Origin: Vibrio jasicida CAIM 1864 = LMG 25398
GTDB lineage: Bacteria > Pseudomonadota > Gammaproteobacteria > Enterobacterales > Vibrionaceae
Reading direction: 5' to 3'
DNA: 64,000 nucleotides
Assembly: GCF_000400365.1 (NCBI RefSeq)
Contig: NZ_BAOG01000008.1
Coordinates: 45,123-109,122 of the forward strand
Positions within the stretch are counted from its first letter, which is position 1. Every line of letters begins with the position of its first letter. The translations under genes were made by a program, and so were the position numbers. Shown here piece by piece: positions 44,204 to 53,186 of this stretch. The notes beneath the pieces were generated by a model, which worked only from the letters and a program-made list of their open reading frames with translations, searched no databases and had not been told where the DNA came from.

Positions 44204-44516
44204 GTTTACCTCTATAAAAACAATACAAATGACCATTCAAGTGAACTTGTTTGAGACAACTCAAGAACCGAGCACACTGGAGTGAACTATCATTGCAAGA
44301 AAGACTTGGTTTATGGGCTCTATAATACGAATTCAGGTCAACATGACAAGCACTTGTTCGCATATCGGCATACAAAAACAAGCCAAAACAATACAACAGT
44401 AATACATATTTTAATTCAACTGCGATCCTGATCACGGATCATTTGTATTTAAAAGGTATTATTCACATCATTGTTGAATGCACAACAATGTCGAATGTGA
44501 CAATGGGACAAAAGTT
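44204..44516. promoter_or_regulatory. Divergent mngR-mngA control region
   Basis: 313 bp with inverted copies of TCATTTGTATT at 44222-44232 (minus) and 44439-44449 (plus), each close to one of the two starts. A CRP-like sequence lies at 44421-44436 beside the mngA copy, and a TATAAT at 44321-44326. The arrangement fits repression of both promoters by MngR and activation of mngA by CRP. Confidence 0.5.
44421..44436. promoter_or_regulatory. CRP-like site upstream of mngA
   Basis: TGCGATCCTGATCACG has two mismatches to TGTGA-N6-TCACA and nearly touches the candidate MngR operator at 44439. Confidence 0.4.
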
Positions 44517-46451
44517 ATGAAATTAACCTCTCTTACAAACCCATCGCTGATAAACCTACAAACGACGTTCGAAAGTCGTGACGCAGCGATTCGTGCACTT
44601 GCCGACCAGCTAGACCAGCAAGGCAAACTGCATAACAAGGAAGAATACCTACAAGCAGTGTTTGCTCGTGAAGAGCAAGGCCCGACGGCGCTAGGCGAAG
44701 GCTTGGCAGTACCGCACGGTAAGACAGATGCAGTAAAAGAGGCGGCATTTGCCGTAGCCACACTAAAACAAGACTTAAAGTGGCAAGGTCTGGATGAAGA
44801 CGAAGACGTAAACCTGATCTTCCTAATCGCAATTCCAAATGCGGAAGCAGGTTCAACACACATGCACCTGCTGACCGAACTGACCACAACGCTAGTGGAT
44901 GACGATGTTCGTGAAGCAGTGTTAAATGCTACAAATGTAGAACAAATTTTCGCTTTGCTTGATGGTCAAGCAGAGCAAGAAGAAAAACAAGACCAATTAG
45001 ATACAAATGCACCAACCATCGTTTGTGTGACGGCTTGCCCTGCGGGTATTGCGCACACTTACATGGCAGCAGAATACCTAGAGAAGACAGGTAAGAAGCT
45101 GGGTTACAACGTGCATGTTGAAAAGCAAGGCGCAAACGGTATTGAAGATCGCCTGACTGCTGAACAGCTCAACAGTGCAACAGCGGTCGTTTTCGCAGCT
45201 GAAGTGGCAATCAAAGAGTTAGAGCGTTTTGACGGTATTCCTCGTGTAGAAGTGCCAGTTGCTGAGCCGATCAAACACTCTGAGCGCATTCTTAACGAAG
45301 CAGTTGAAGCAGGCAAAGCAGGTAGAAGCGCAGACGCTGCAGTTGCAACCAACGACAAACCGAAGAAGCTACCACTTAAAACTGAACTAAAACAAGCACT
45401 GCTATCAGGTATCTCCTACGCAGTTCCTCTTATCGTTGCTGGCGGTACCGTACTTGCTGTTGCCGTGCTATTGGCACAAATGTTCAACCTACAAGATTTG
45501 TATGCAGAAGAAGGCTCTTGGTTGTGGATGTACCGCAAGCTAGGTGGTGGTCTACTGGGTACATTGATGGTTCCTGTACTGGCGGCATACACCGCTTACT
45601 CATTGGCAGATAAACCAGCGCTTGGTCCAGGCTTTGCCGCAGGTATTGCAGCGAACCTTATCGGCTCTGGCTTCCTTGGTGGTGTTGTCGGTGGTTTGAT
45701 TGCTGGTTACGTCATGCGTTGGGTAAAAGAAAACGTACGTTTAAACCCTGCGTTCAACGGCTTCCTAACCTTCTACCTATACCCGGTTATCGGTACTTTG
45801 GTTGCTGGCTCATTGATGCTGTTCGTTATCGGTAAACCTGTTGCTTGGCTAAACCAAGGTTTGACTGACTGGCTAAACGGCATGTCTGGCACCAATGCCC
45901 TACTTCTAGGTGCAGTAATTGGTTTATTCGTATCGTTCGACCTTGGTGGTCCAGTTAACAAAGCCGCTTACGCATTCTGTCTGGGCGCAATGGCAAACGG
46001 TGTATACGGTCCATACGCTATCTTCGGTTCGGTGAAAATGGTCTCAGCTTTCACGGTAACGGCTTCAACCATGCTTGCACCTCGCCTGTTTAAAGATTTT
46101 GAAATCGAGACGGGTAAATCGACTTGGTTACTTGGTCTAGCGGGCATCACTGAAGGTGCGATTCCAATGGCTATCGAAGACCCAATCCGAGTTATTGGCT
46201 CATTCCTACTTGGCTCTGTCGTAACAGGCGCAATGGTGGGTGCTGCTGGCGTAGGTCTATCGACTCCGGGGGCTGGTATCTTCTCAATCTTCCTACTACA
46301 CGATGCAGGTCTGGGCGCATTCACTGCTGCGGCAATCTGGTTTGGCGCTGCGCTGATTGGTGCAACTATCTCGACCATCACTCTCATCATGTGGCGAGCA
46401 CACGCAGTAAAAAAGGGCAAATTTGTCACTGAGGCTGCTGCTCAGCCATAA
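44517..46451 (+). CDS. mngA: PTS 2-O-alpha-mannosyl-D-glycerate transporter IIABC (MngA)
   Basis: Three-domain fructose-family PTS permease of 644 residues. IIA (about 1-145) has the phosphohistidine in GLAVPHGKTDAV (His67 in this numbering), IIB (about 165-270) the phosphocysteine in VTACPAGIAHTYMAAEY (Cys174), and IIC (about 300-640) eight to ten membrane segments with GGPVNKAAYAF. The IIABC order and the neighbouring mngR and mngB identify it as MngA, which imports mannosylglycerate as its 6-phosphate, although fructose-type substrates share the fold. ATG at 44517; an in-frame ATG at 44478 is less likely. Confidence 0.9.
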   Translation: MKLTSLTNPSLINLQTTFESRDAAIRALADQLDQQGKLHNKEEYLQAVFAREEQGPTALGEGLAVPHGKTDAVKEAAFAVATLKQDLKWQGLDEDEDVNLIFLIAIPNAEAGSTHMHLLTELTTTLVDDDVREAVLNATNVEQIFALLDGQAEQEEKQDQLDTNAPTIVCVTACPAGIAHTYMAAEYLEKTGKKLGYNVHVEKQGANGIEDRLTAEQLNSATAVVFAAEVAIKELERFDGIPRVEVPVAEPIKHSERILNEAVEAGKAGRSADAAVATNDKPKKLPLKTELKQALLSGISYAVPLIVAGGTVLAVAVLLAQMFNLQDLYAEEGSWLWMYRKLGGGLLGTLMVPVLAAYTAYSLADKPALGPGFAAGIAANLIGSGFLGGVVGGLIAGYVMRWVKENVRLNPAFNGFLTFYLYPVIGTLVAGSLMLFVIGKPVAWLNQGLTDWLNGMSGTNALLLGAVIGLFVSFDLGGPVNKAAYAFCLGAMANGVYGPYAIFGSVKMVSAFTVTASTMLAPRLFKDFEIETGKSTWLLGLAGITEGAIPMAIEDPIRVIGSFLLGSVVTGAMVGAAGVGLSTPGAGIFSIFLLHDAGLGAFTAAAIWFGAALIGATISTITLIMWRAHAVKKGKFVTEAAAQP

Positions 46452-46607
46452 CCCGAATCACTCATAGATTCGCTCAACACAAACTTTGGGCGTGGGATTT
46501 CTGCGCCCTAAATATTCGTCGGCAAGCATAAACGCCGCAAAAACGAATAGAAAACAATCAAATTTAAAACAAATTAACGGCAATTATTGCCTAAGACGGT
46601 AAAAGTT

Positions 46608-49262
46608 ATGACTACATCTCGCGTTCATATTACTCCTCACATGCACTGGGATCGTGAATGGTACTTCACTACAGAAGAGTCTCGCATTCTGCTAGTGAAC
46701 AACATGGAAGAAATCATGACTCGTCTGGAAAACGATCCAGACTACAAATACTACGTTCTAGACGGTCAAACCGCAGTTCTGGAAGATTACTTCGCAATCA
46801 AGCCAGAAAATAAAGAGCGCGTACGTGAGCTAGTACAAGCTGGCAAACTGATTGTTGGTCCTTGGTACTCTCAAACGGATACGATGCAAGTATCTGGCGA
46901 ATCTATCGTACGTAACATGCTTTACGGATTGCGCGACTGTCTAGCGCTAGGCGAGCCAATGAAGATTGGTTACCTACCAGATTCATTCTCTATGAGCTCT
47001 CAGCTGCCAGCTATCTACAACGGTTTTGGCATCAATCGCGCCATGTTCTGGCGCGGTTGTTCAGAGCGTCACGGCACAGATAAAACCGAATTCTTGTGGC
47101 AATCAAACGATGGCAGTGAAGTCTCTGCGCAAGTACTGCCACTGGGCTACGCGATTGGTAAATACCTACCGCAAGACGAAGAAGGTCTGCGCGCACGTCT
47201 AGATAAGTACTTCCCAGTGCTAGAAAAACCGTCGGTAACCAAAGACATCCTGCTACCAAACGGTCACGACCAAATGCCTATCCAAAAAGACATCTTCGAG
47301 GTGATGGATAAGCTACGTGAAATCTACCCAGACAAAGAATTCAAAATGAGCCGCTTTGAAGAAGTGTTCGAGCGTATTGAAGCCGAGCGCGTTCAGCTTG
47401 ATACCATCAAAGGCGAGTTCAACGACGGTAAATACATGCGTGTTCACCGTACTATTTCTTCAACGCGTATGGACATCAAACTTATCCACGCCGAAGTAGA
47501 AAACAAGATCGTAAACATTCTTGAGCCATTAGCGTCTATCGCATGGACACTGGGCTTTGAATACCACCACGGTCTAATCGAGAAGATGTGGAAAGAGAGC
47601 ATGAAGAACCACGCTCACGACTCGATTGGCTGCTGCTGTTCAGACAAGGTACACGCAGAGATCTTGAACCGTTACATCCTTGCGGACGATATGGCGACCA
47701 ACCTGATCAACTTCTACAAACGTAAGATTGTTGACCACATGCCAGCGCGCGAAGGTTGTGACAAGCTAGCACTATTCAACCTATCGCCATATGCTCGTGA
47801 AGAAGTGGTAAACACCACCATCACTATCCGTGCAGAACAGTTCAACCTGTTTGATGAAAACGGCACGCCAGTTGAGTACTTCATCCAAGATCAACGCGTG
47901 ATCGACCCAGGTAAGATTGACCGTCAAATCGTTCACTACGGTAACTACGACCCGTTCATCGAATACGACATTCAAATCAAGCATACTGTGCCAGCGATGG
48001 GCTTCACTACCCTACACATTCAAGCGAATGAGAAACGCACACAAAAAGTGGCAGAGCAGAAAGCTTTCTCATATGAAAATAGCCTGCTAGAGAACGAATT
48101 CTACCGCATCAACGTCAACGCAAACGGCACTCTGAACATCTTCGACAAAGAGACAGAGCACCTTTACGAGCAAGCGCTGCGCATTGAAGATGGCTCTGAC
48201 GATGGCGACGAATACGACTACTCACCTTCTCGTAAAGAGTGGCTGCTGTACTCAGACGAATTCGACGCAGAAGTGAATGTGAAGTACGAAGGTTTCCAAT
48301 CTGTGGCAACCATCAAGCTGCGCATGAACTTGCCAGAGAACCTACAACAACGTGAAGAGCGCACAGGTCAAAACGGTTACCTAGACGTGAACTGCCAAGT
48401 GGTTCTAAAGCAAGGTACACGCCGTATTGAAGTTCGCATGGAGCTGGACAACCAAGCAGACGACCACCGCGTTCGCGTATTAGTACCAACGCCGTTTGTG
48501 TCTGAAACCGTAGTAGCAGACAACCAGTTCGGTTTGATCACTCGTCCAACGAACGATCCAGAAATGGCGAACTGGGAAGCAGACGGCTGGAAAGAAGCAC
48601 CAGTGCCGGTTTACCAGCTAATGAACTTTGCTGCGGTTGAGAACGCACAAGGTGGTATGGCGCTAATGAGCAACGGTCTGCGTGAGTTTGAAGTGATTTC
48701 AAGCCAAGGCAATGAAGAGCGTGACACATTCGCCCTAACCCTTCTGCGTGGTATCGGCGTATTGGGTAAAGAAGAGTTGTTGCTTCGTCCGGGTCGTCCA
48801 TCTGGTATCAAGATCCCGACGCCAGATTCACAAGTACGCGGCAAGATCGTTTGTGAGTTCGCACTATTCGGTTTCGCGGGCAACCACATCGAAGCAAACG
48901 TAATGGCAGCGGCGCGTGACAACGTGACTCCAATCCAGTGCTACAACAAGATCCCTTACAACGCGATGAAGCTGAACGTAGGCGAGCAAAACCTACCGTT
49001 AACGCACAGCTTGCTAAACAAATCGCTTGAAGGCGCGGTACTGAGCGTACTGAAGAAGGCGGAAGACGAGGATGCACTCATCCTGCGCGTCTACAACCCA
49101 TCAGAGAGCGAAGTGATTAACGACACAGTGACGTTTGCTTCAGAAGTAACGTCATGGAAAGAAACACAGCTAGACGAGAAAGTGCTACCAAATGAGGTAG
49201 ACGCAGCATCGTTCGGCACGCTGAAACCGTGTCAGGTTAAGTCTTTCCAAGTGAAGTTCTAA
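46608..49262 (+). CDS. mngB: Alpha-mannosidase MngB (GH38)
   Basis: Cytoplasmic glycosidase of 884 residues (E. coli MngB 877) that splits phospho-mannosylglycerate into mannose-6-phosphate and glycerate. GH38 landmarks: [20 protein letters not shown] with the Zn-binding His/Asp, [14 protein letters not shown] with the catalytic nucleophile region, the second Zn ligand in [10 protein letters not shown], and [16 protein letters not shown]. The beta-sandwich C-terminal half is present. The ATG at 46608 replaces an upstream TTG. It follows mngA after 156 bp and precedes manA, completing a dedicated pathway. Confidence 0.93.
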   Translation: MTTSRVHITPHMHWDREWYFTTEESRILLVNNMEEIMTRLENDPDYKYYVLDGQTAVLEDYFAIKPENKERVRELVQAGKLIVGPWYSQTDTMQVSGESIVRNMLYGLRDCLALGEPMKIGYLPDSFSMSSQLPAIYNGFGINRAMFWRGCSERHGTDKTEFLWQSNDGSEVSAQVLPLGYAIGKYLPQDEEGLRARLDKYFPVLEKPSVTKDILLPNGHDQMPIQKDIFEVMDKLREIYPDKEFKMSRFEEVFERIEAERVQLDTIKGEFNDGKYMRVHRTISSTRMDIKLIHAEVENKIVNILEPLASIAWTLGFEYHHGLIEKMWKESMKNHAHDSIGCCCSDKVHAEILNRYILADDMATNLINFYKRKIVDHMPAREGCDKLALFNLSPYAREEVVNTTITIRAEQFNLFDENGTPVEYFIQDQRVIDPGKIDRQIVHYGNYDPFIEYDIQIKHTVPAMGFTTLHIQANEKRTQKVAEQKAFSYENSLLENEFYRINVNANGTLNIFDKETEHLYEQALRIEDGSDDGDEYDYSPSRKEWLLYSDEFDAEVNVKYEGFQSVATIKLRMNLPENLQQREERTGQNGYLDVNCQVVLKQGTRRIEVRMELDNQADDHRVRVLVPTPFVSETVVADNQFGLITRPTNDPEMANWEADGWKEAPVPVYQLMNFAAVENAQGGMALMSNGLREFEVISSQGNEERDTFALTLLRGIGVLGKEELLLRPGRPSGIKIPTPDSQVRGKIVCEFALFGFAGNHIEANVMAAARDNVTPIQCYNKIPYNAMKLNVGEQNLPLTHSLLNKSLEGAVLSVLKKAEDEDALILRVYNPSESEVINDTVTFASEVTSWKETQLDEKVLPNEVDAASFGTLKPCQVKSFQVKF

Positions 49263-49377
49263 TCCGGTTATCAGGATAAGGTCATCAACTAGATAACCCG
49301 TCCAAACCGACTCAGGCTTGCTCTAATTGTGGAGCAAGCCTCTCCTCTTCTTTCGTTCCAATCAAGAGAATATCGCC

Positions 49378-50571
49378 ATGCAACACGCTCTATTCAAACT
49401 GGACAATGTGATTCAAAACTACGCTTGGGGCAGCCACACCTCGATCCATGATTTATTCGGCATCGACAATCCAGCGAACGAACCACAAGCAGAAATCTGG
49501 ATGGGAGCTCATCCAAACGGCTGTTCAAAACTTGCTGACACCAAACAACTGCTGTCAGAAGTCATCAACCAAAACAAAACGCAATCGCTGGGTGATTACA
49601 CTGCTGCACGTTTTGGTGAGCTGCCGTTCCTATTTAAAGTACTTGCCGCTGAAACACCGCTGTCTATCCAAGTACACCCTAGTAAGCACAAAGCGGAAAT
49701 TGGCTTTGCTCGTGAAAACGAACAAGGTATCCCGCTTAATGCTGCAAACCGTAACTACAAAGATCCAAACCATAAACCGGAGCTGGTTTACGCGCTGACA
49801 TTTTACAAAGCGATGAACGGCTTCCGCCCAATTGAACAGATCTTATCTCTGTTTGAGCAAGCGAACATCTCTACTCTAGAGACAGAAATCAACGCACTGA
49901 AAGCCACACCAAACAGTGAAGGTCTTAAAGTGTTCTTCTCTGCAATTATGTCGTTAGAAGACGAGCGCAAACAGCAGGCTTTGAATGAGCTTTACGCAAG
50001 CCTAGAGCGCCCTGCAAAAACCACTATGGCACGAGAAGCTTATGGCTATATTCAAGACTTCCGTCAGCATTACGCGGACGATATTGGTCTGTTTTCGCCA
50101 TTGATGTTGAACACGATTGAACTGGCTCCGGGCGAAGCGATGTTCCTCCATGCTGAAACGCCACACGCATACGTTCAAGGGACAGGTTTGGAGATCATGG
50201 CGAACTCAGACAACGTGTTGCGCGCTGGCTTAACACCTAAGTACATCGACGTTCCTGAGCTTATCGACAACACCATCTTCAATGCAATTGACCCAGAGCA
50301 GATAAAGCTCGCGCCAGTACATAAACAAGGCAAGCTTAGTTACCCTATTCCGGTGGATGATTTCGGTTTTGAAGTGATGGTCGTTGAAGGTACAGCAACC
50401 ACTCAATTCGTGCGCAGCGCAGAGATTTTGTTTTGTACCGAAGGGGAAATCTCGGTTTCTAGCCAAGACGATCACATCACTTTGAAAGCGGGTGAATCGG
50501 TATTCGTCTGCAGCAACTCAGTAAAGTACGTTTGCCAAGGTCACGGAACCTTTGCTCGCGCCTTTAACTGA
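49378..50571 (+). CDS. manA: Mannose-6-phosphate isomerase, class I
   Basis: Zinc cupin isomerase of 397 residues turning mannose-6-phosphate into fructose-6-phosphate. Conserved parts: NYAWGSHTSIHDLFG, EIWMGAHPNG, LPFLFKVLAAETPLSIQVHP (Zn ligands Gln and His), HKPELVYALTF (Glu ligand), FLHAETPHAYVQGTGLEIMANSDN (His ligand and the active-site signature) and NVLRAGLTPKYID. ATG at 49378 follows AAGAGAATA; the frame from 49327 is an extension. Its place after mngB shows that the mannosylglycerate operon carries its own isomerase. A 15-bp hairpin follows the stop codon. Confidence 0.94.
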   Translation: MQHALFKLDNVIQNYAWGSHTSIHDLFGIDNPANEPQAEIWMGAHPNGCSKLADTKQLLSEVINQNKTQSLGDYTAARFGELPFLFKVLAAETPLSIQVHPSKHKAEIGFARENEQGIPLNAANRNYKDPNHKPELVYALTFYKAMNGFRPIEQILSLFEQANISTLETEINALKATPNSEGLKVFFSAIMSLEDERKQQALNELYASLERPAKTTMAREAYGYIQDFRQHYADDIGLFSPLMLNTIELAPGEAMFLHAETPHAYVQGTGLEIMANSDNVLRAGLTPKYIDVPELIDNTIFNAIDPEQIKLAPVHKQGKLSYPIPVDDFGFEVMVVEGTATTQFVRSAEILFCTEGEISVSSQDDHITLKAGESVFVCSNSVKYVCQGHGTFARAFN

Positions 50572-50590
50572 TTGGCAAAATGAACTGACA

Positions 50591-50626
50591 GCTTATTGGA
50601 TAGCGGCTTTCTGTTATCCAGTAAGC
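50591..50626 (+). other. Strong 15-bp hairpin in the manA 3' region
   Basis: Positions 50591-50605 pair with 50612-50626 (three G-T wobbles, no mismatch) around GCTTTC. It lies 20 bp after the manA stop and has no T run, so it is not a terminator; it could protect the mRNA 3' end or be part of a 3'-UTR RNA that ends at the terminator 50768-50806. Confidence 0.6.
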
Positions 50627-50767
50627 ACGCTCCTAACCTAGGTTTGCGCTGATTTTGTCAGTGGTCAGCAATAACCACCTTGTCACGCTCCACTTCGATG
50701 ACGCTTTTCGAAGGCGAGCAGGCATTTACCGTTGATATTCGTGGTCAACTCCATCATTTTGACCATC

Positions 50768-50806
50768 CCCACCAATGTCTAGCGAAGAGCATTGGTGGGA
50801 TTTTTT
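50768..50806 (+). terminator. Terminator of the mngA-mngB-manA operon
   Basis: CCCACCAATG/CATTGGTGGG stem with a 12-base loop and six T residues, about 200 bp beyond the manA stop. Confidence 0.88.
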
Positions 50807-50808
50807 GT

Positions 50809-51195
50809 TTACAGCGCTTTTAATACTTCCATCGCAAGCGCTTCATCGTCTTGCTCTGCTAAACCACTGATACCAATTGCACCGACGACTTTCCCTTCTT
50901 GTTCTACTGGTACTCCGCCCATAAAGCCCGTGATCTTTGGGTCAGTCCAATAACTCAACTGCTTACCTGTTTCACGAGCCCAAGCGCCCAAATTGCCACT
51001 ATGCTGACGGTCTCTAGCCGAGGTGTAGGCTTTGTTTTGTGCCAACAAACCTGCTTGCACGCTCACATCATCCATTCGGGCAAAACCGAGCAATTCGCCA
51101 TGCGTATCAACCACGGCAACCGCAATGTTTTGCTTACGAGCAGCAGCAATTTCCAATGCCGTTTGAATCAGAGTTTGAACTTGTACGTATTTCAT
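50809..51195 (-). CDS. GlcG/HbpS family protein
   Basis: Small cytoplasmic protein of 128 residues from the GlcG/HbpS (PduO C-terminal-like) family. The motif set is complete: AVAVVDTHGELLGFARMDD, AQNKAYTSARDR and KITGFMGGVPVEQEGKVVGAIGISG with the terminal DEALAMEVLKAL. Members bind haem, cobalamin-like ligands or support aldehyde/glycolate metabolism, with no fixed function. It follows the aldo/keto reductase gene by 9 bp, so the two form an operon. Confidence 0.88.
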   Translation of the reverse strand: MKYVQVQTLIQTALEIAAARKQNIAVAVVDTHGELLGFARMDDVSVQAGLLAQNKAYTSARDRQHSGNLGAWARETGKQLSYWTDPKITGFMGGVPVEQEGKVVGAIGISGLAEQDDEALAMEVLKAL

Positions 51196-51204
51196 TTTTC
51201 TCTC

Positions 51205-52173
51205 CTAAGGAATCTCATGGCCAAGGGTTTTCTCGAACAATCCATACCAATGGCTGCGTGATAGCGTGACGTTCTCTACTTGAGCACAAGCGCGAATACG
51301 CTGTGGGTTTGCGGTACCAATAACAGGCTGTATTTGATTTGGATGACGCGTCAAGAAGGCTAAAACAATCGCCTCGGACGACACGCCATATTCAGCTGCT
51401 AGCGCCATCACCATCTCCGCCGTCTGTCTGGTGTTGTGATCATCAGAATGTAAGCCACGCTCTGAGAATCTTCCCTGCGCCATACTGCCCCACGCTTGCA
51501 GTTGGATATTGTGCTTACGGGCATGTTCCAGTGTTCCTGCAACGTAATCAGATGCCGACGAAGGAAGCCCCATGCCTTGCTTGATGAAGTCAGACTTAGC
51601 CAGACTCATTTCTAACTGGTTTGCCACAATAACTTCGCCCGTTGCTTGTTGGAGAAGATCAATTTGAGCACTGTTCATATTAGAGACACCGAAGTGGTTA
51701 ACTTTGCCAGCTTGTTTCAGGGCTTGTAACGCTGTGCCAAGTTCTTCAAACTCAACCAAAGGATCAGGACGATGCAGCATCAAAACATCAAGATTCTCCA
51801 CGCCAAGGCGCTCAAGAATGCCCTCAACAGAAGCCGTCACCCATTTAGCAGAGAAGTCATACTGCTTAACACCTTGCTCATCTCCTAGACGGATGCCGCA
51901 CTTGGATTGCAGATAAATTCGTTCTCGTAACGTTGAGTCATTGGCTAAGATGCGCCCAAATACTTCTTCTGCCTTACCGAATTTGTAGATATCCGCATGA
52001 TCAAAGAGATTAATGCCTACCTCTAATGCTGCCTCTACAGCGGCATAAGCTTGGTTTTCATCTTGGGCGGTTAATGGGTTGCGATTCCACTCCCCTCCAA
52101 GCCCCATGCAGCCGAAGACCAAGCGGCTAACGTTAGGTAAGGTTTTGGCGAGCGGTAGTGTTGGATTGTTCAT
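51205..52173 (-). CDS. Aldo/keto reductase (YdhF-like)
   Basis: NADPH-dependent oxidoreductase with a TIM barrel, 322 residues. Catalytic tetrad elements are visible: LFDHADIYKFGKAEEVFG (Asp, Tyr), LQSKCGIRLG (Lys) and VLMLHRPDPLVEFEEL (His), and the cofactor region PVIGTANPQRIRACAQ. It resembles E. coli YdhF in the M-x-LGGxW start. The physiological substrate is unknown. ATG at 52173 is preferred over a GTG four codons upstream. A LysR-type gene is divergent across 128 bp and probably regulates this two-gene operon. Confidence 0.9.
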   Translation of the reverse strand: MNNPTLPLAKTLPNVSRLVFGCMGLGGEWNRNPLTAQDENQAYAAVEAALEVGINLFDHADIYKFGKAEEVFGRILANDSTLRERIYLQSKCGIRLGDEQGVKQYDFSAKWVTASVEGILERLGVENLDVLMLHRPDPLVEFEELGTALQALKQAGKVNHFGVSNMNSAQIDLLQQATGEVIVANQLEMSLAKSDFIKQGMGLPSSASDYVAGTLEHARKHNIQLQAWGSMAQGRFSERGLHSDDHNTRQTAEMVMALAAEYGVSSEAIVLAFLTRHPNQIQPVIGTANPQRIRACAQVENVTLSRSHWYGLFEKTLGHEIP

Positions 52174-52301
52174 CGTTGTTCTCACTTTTCCGATTTCTGC
52201 ATTTTCAATTTCTGAAATTAACTCGAACCATCTTACCGTTCGTAAAAATTAGTTTAATACCGTAAAATCGAATTCATTATCCTCGTTAGCGAACAATCGA
52301 G

Positions 52302-53177
52302 ATGACAGATTACAAAAGAATTGAAAAACTGATGCTGTTTGCCGAAGTGGCTCAAACACTCAACTTTTCTAGGGCAGCGGAGCAACTTGGCATTTCTAAA
52401 AGTTACCTGTCAGAACAAATCAAGCGATTGGAATCGGAACTCGCCACGCCTTTGATTGTTCGAACCACACGCAGCGTGAGATTGACGGCAGAGGGTGAGT
52501 CGATCTTTGCACAAGCAGAAGATCTCAAACGCCGCGTAATGGAAATGGAAAAGAGTCTAAGTCAGCAATCTGAGCAAATAGACGGCCTGATTCGGCTTAC
52601 CGCTCCCAAGATGTTTGCTGAAGCGGTACTGCATGATTTATGTGTGGCGTTTCGCGCTCTACATCCAAACGTAGAGTTCGAGATCCTTTCTAGCTATCAA
52701 GCGTTTAATCTGACGGAAACCAGCGTCGACTTTGCGTTTCGAGCGACAAGAACCCCGCCCGAGAATATGATTGCGCATCACCTTTTGGACTACTACCACT
52801 GGCTGGTTACTTCTCCTGAGTATCTGCGAGAAAAAGGCACGCCGGAGACGTTAGCGGATTTAAAACAGCATCAATGCTTAACCACATTGCATCAAAAAGA
52901 ATGGCCTTTAAGAACGGGAACGGTTCAAACCCAAGGTTGGCTTTCTAGCAATGAAAACCGCTTACTCAAAGAATCAGCTCTGTCTGGCAATGGCATCGCT
53001 CGATTAGCAAGTTACTTTGTCGAGCAAGACGTTGAAAATGGCCGACTAGTGCAGGTTCTATCTGAAGAAACTGACCACCAGCACAACGCGGTTTACTTGG
53101 TGTATCCGCAACTCATCTATCAATCGGCGAAAACCAAAGCCTTCATTGAATTCGTGAAGCAGCACTTTGCTAAATAA
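52302..53177 (+). CDS. LysR family transcriptional regulator
   Basis: Regulator of 291 residues with an N-terminal winged helix (LNFSRAAEQLGISKSYLSEQIKRLE) and a C-terminal effector domain (about 90-290) of the CrgA-like subgroup (DFAFRATRTPPENMIAHHLL). It is divergent from the aldo/keto reductase operon, which it likely controls, and convergent with the SgrR-type gene at 9 bp between stop codons. The inducer cannot be predicted. Confidence 0.92.
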   Translation: MTDYKRIEKLMLFAEVAQTLNFSRAAEQLGISKSYLSEQIKRLESELATPLIVRTTRSVRLTAEGESIFAQAEDLKRRVMEMEKSLSQQSEQIDGLIRLTAPKMFAEAVLHDLCVAFRALHPNVEFEILSSYQAFNLTETSVDFAFRATRTPPENMIAHHLLDYYHWLVTSPEYLREKGTPETLADLKQHQCLTTLHQKEWPLRTGTVQTQGWLSSNENRLLKESALSGNGIARLASYFVEQDVENGRLVQVLSEETDHQHNAVYLVYPQLIYQSAKTKAFIEFVKQHFAK

Positions 53178-53186
53178 CTAAGGCAG

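Noticed and set aside
44468..44887. Leftward frames opposite mngA
   Set aside because: Shadows of mngA, whose PTS motifs are unambiguous; no ribosome sites.
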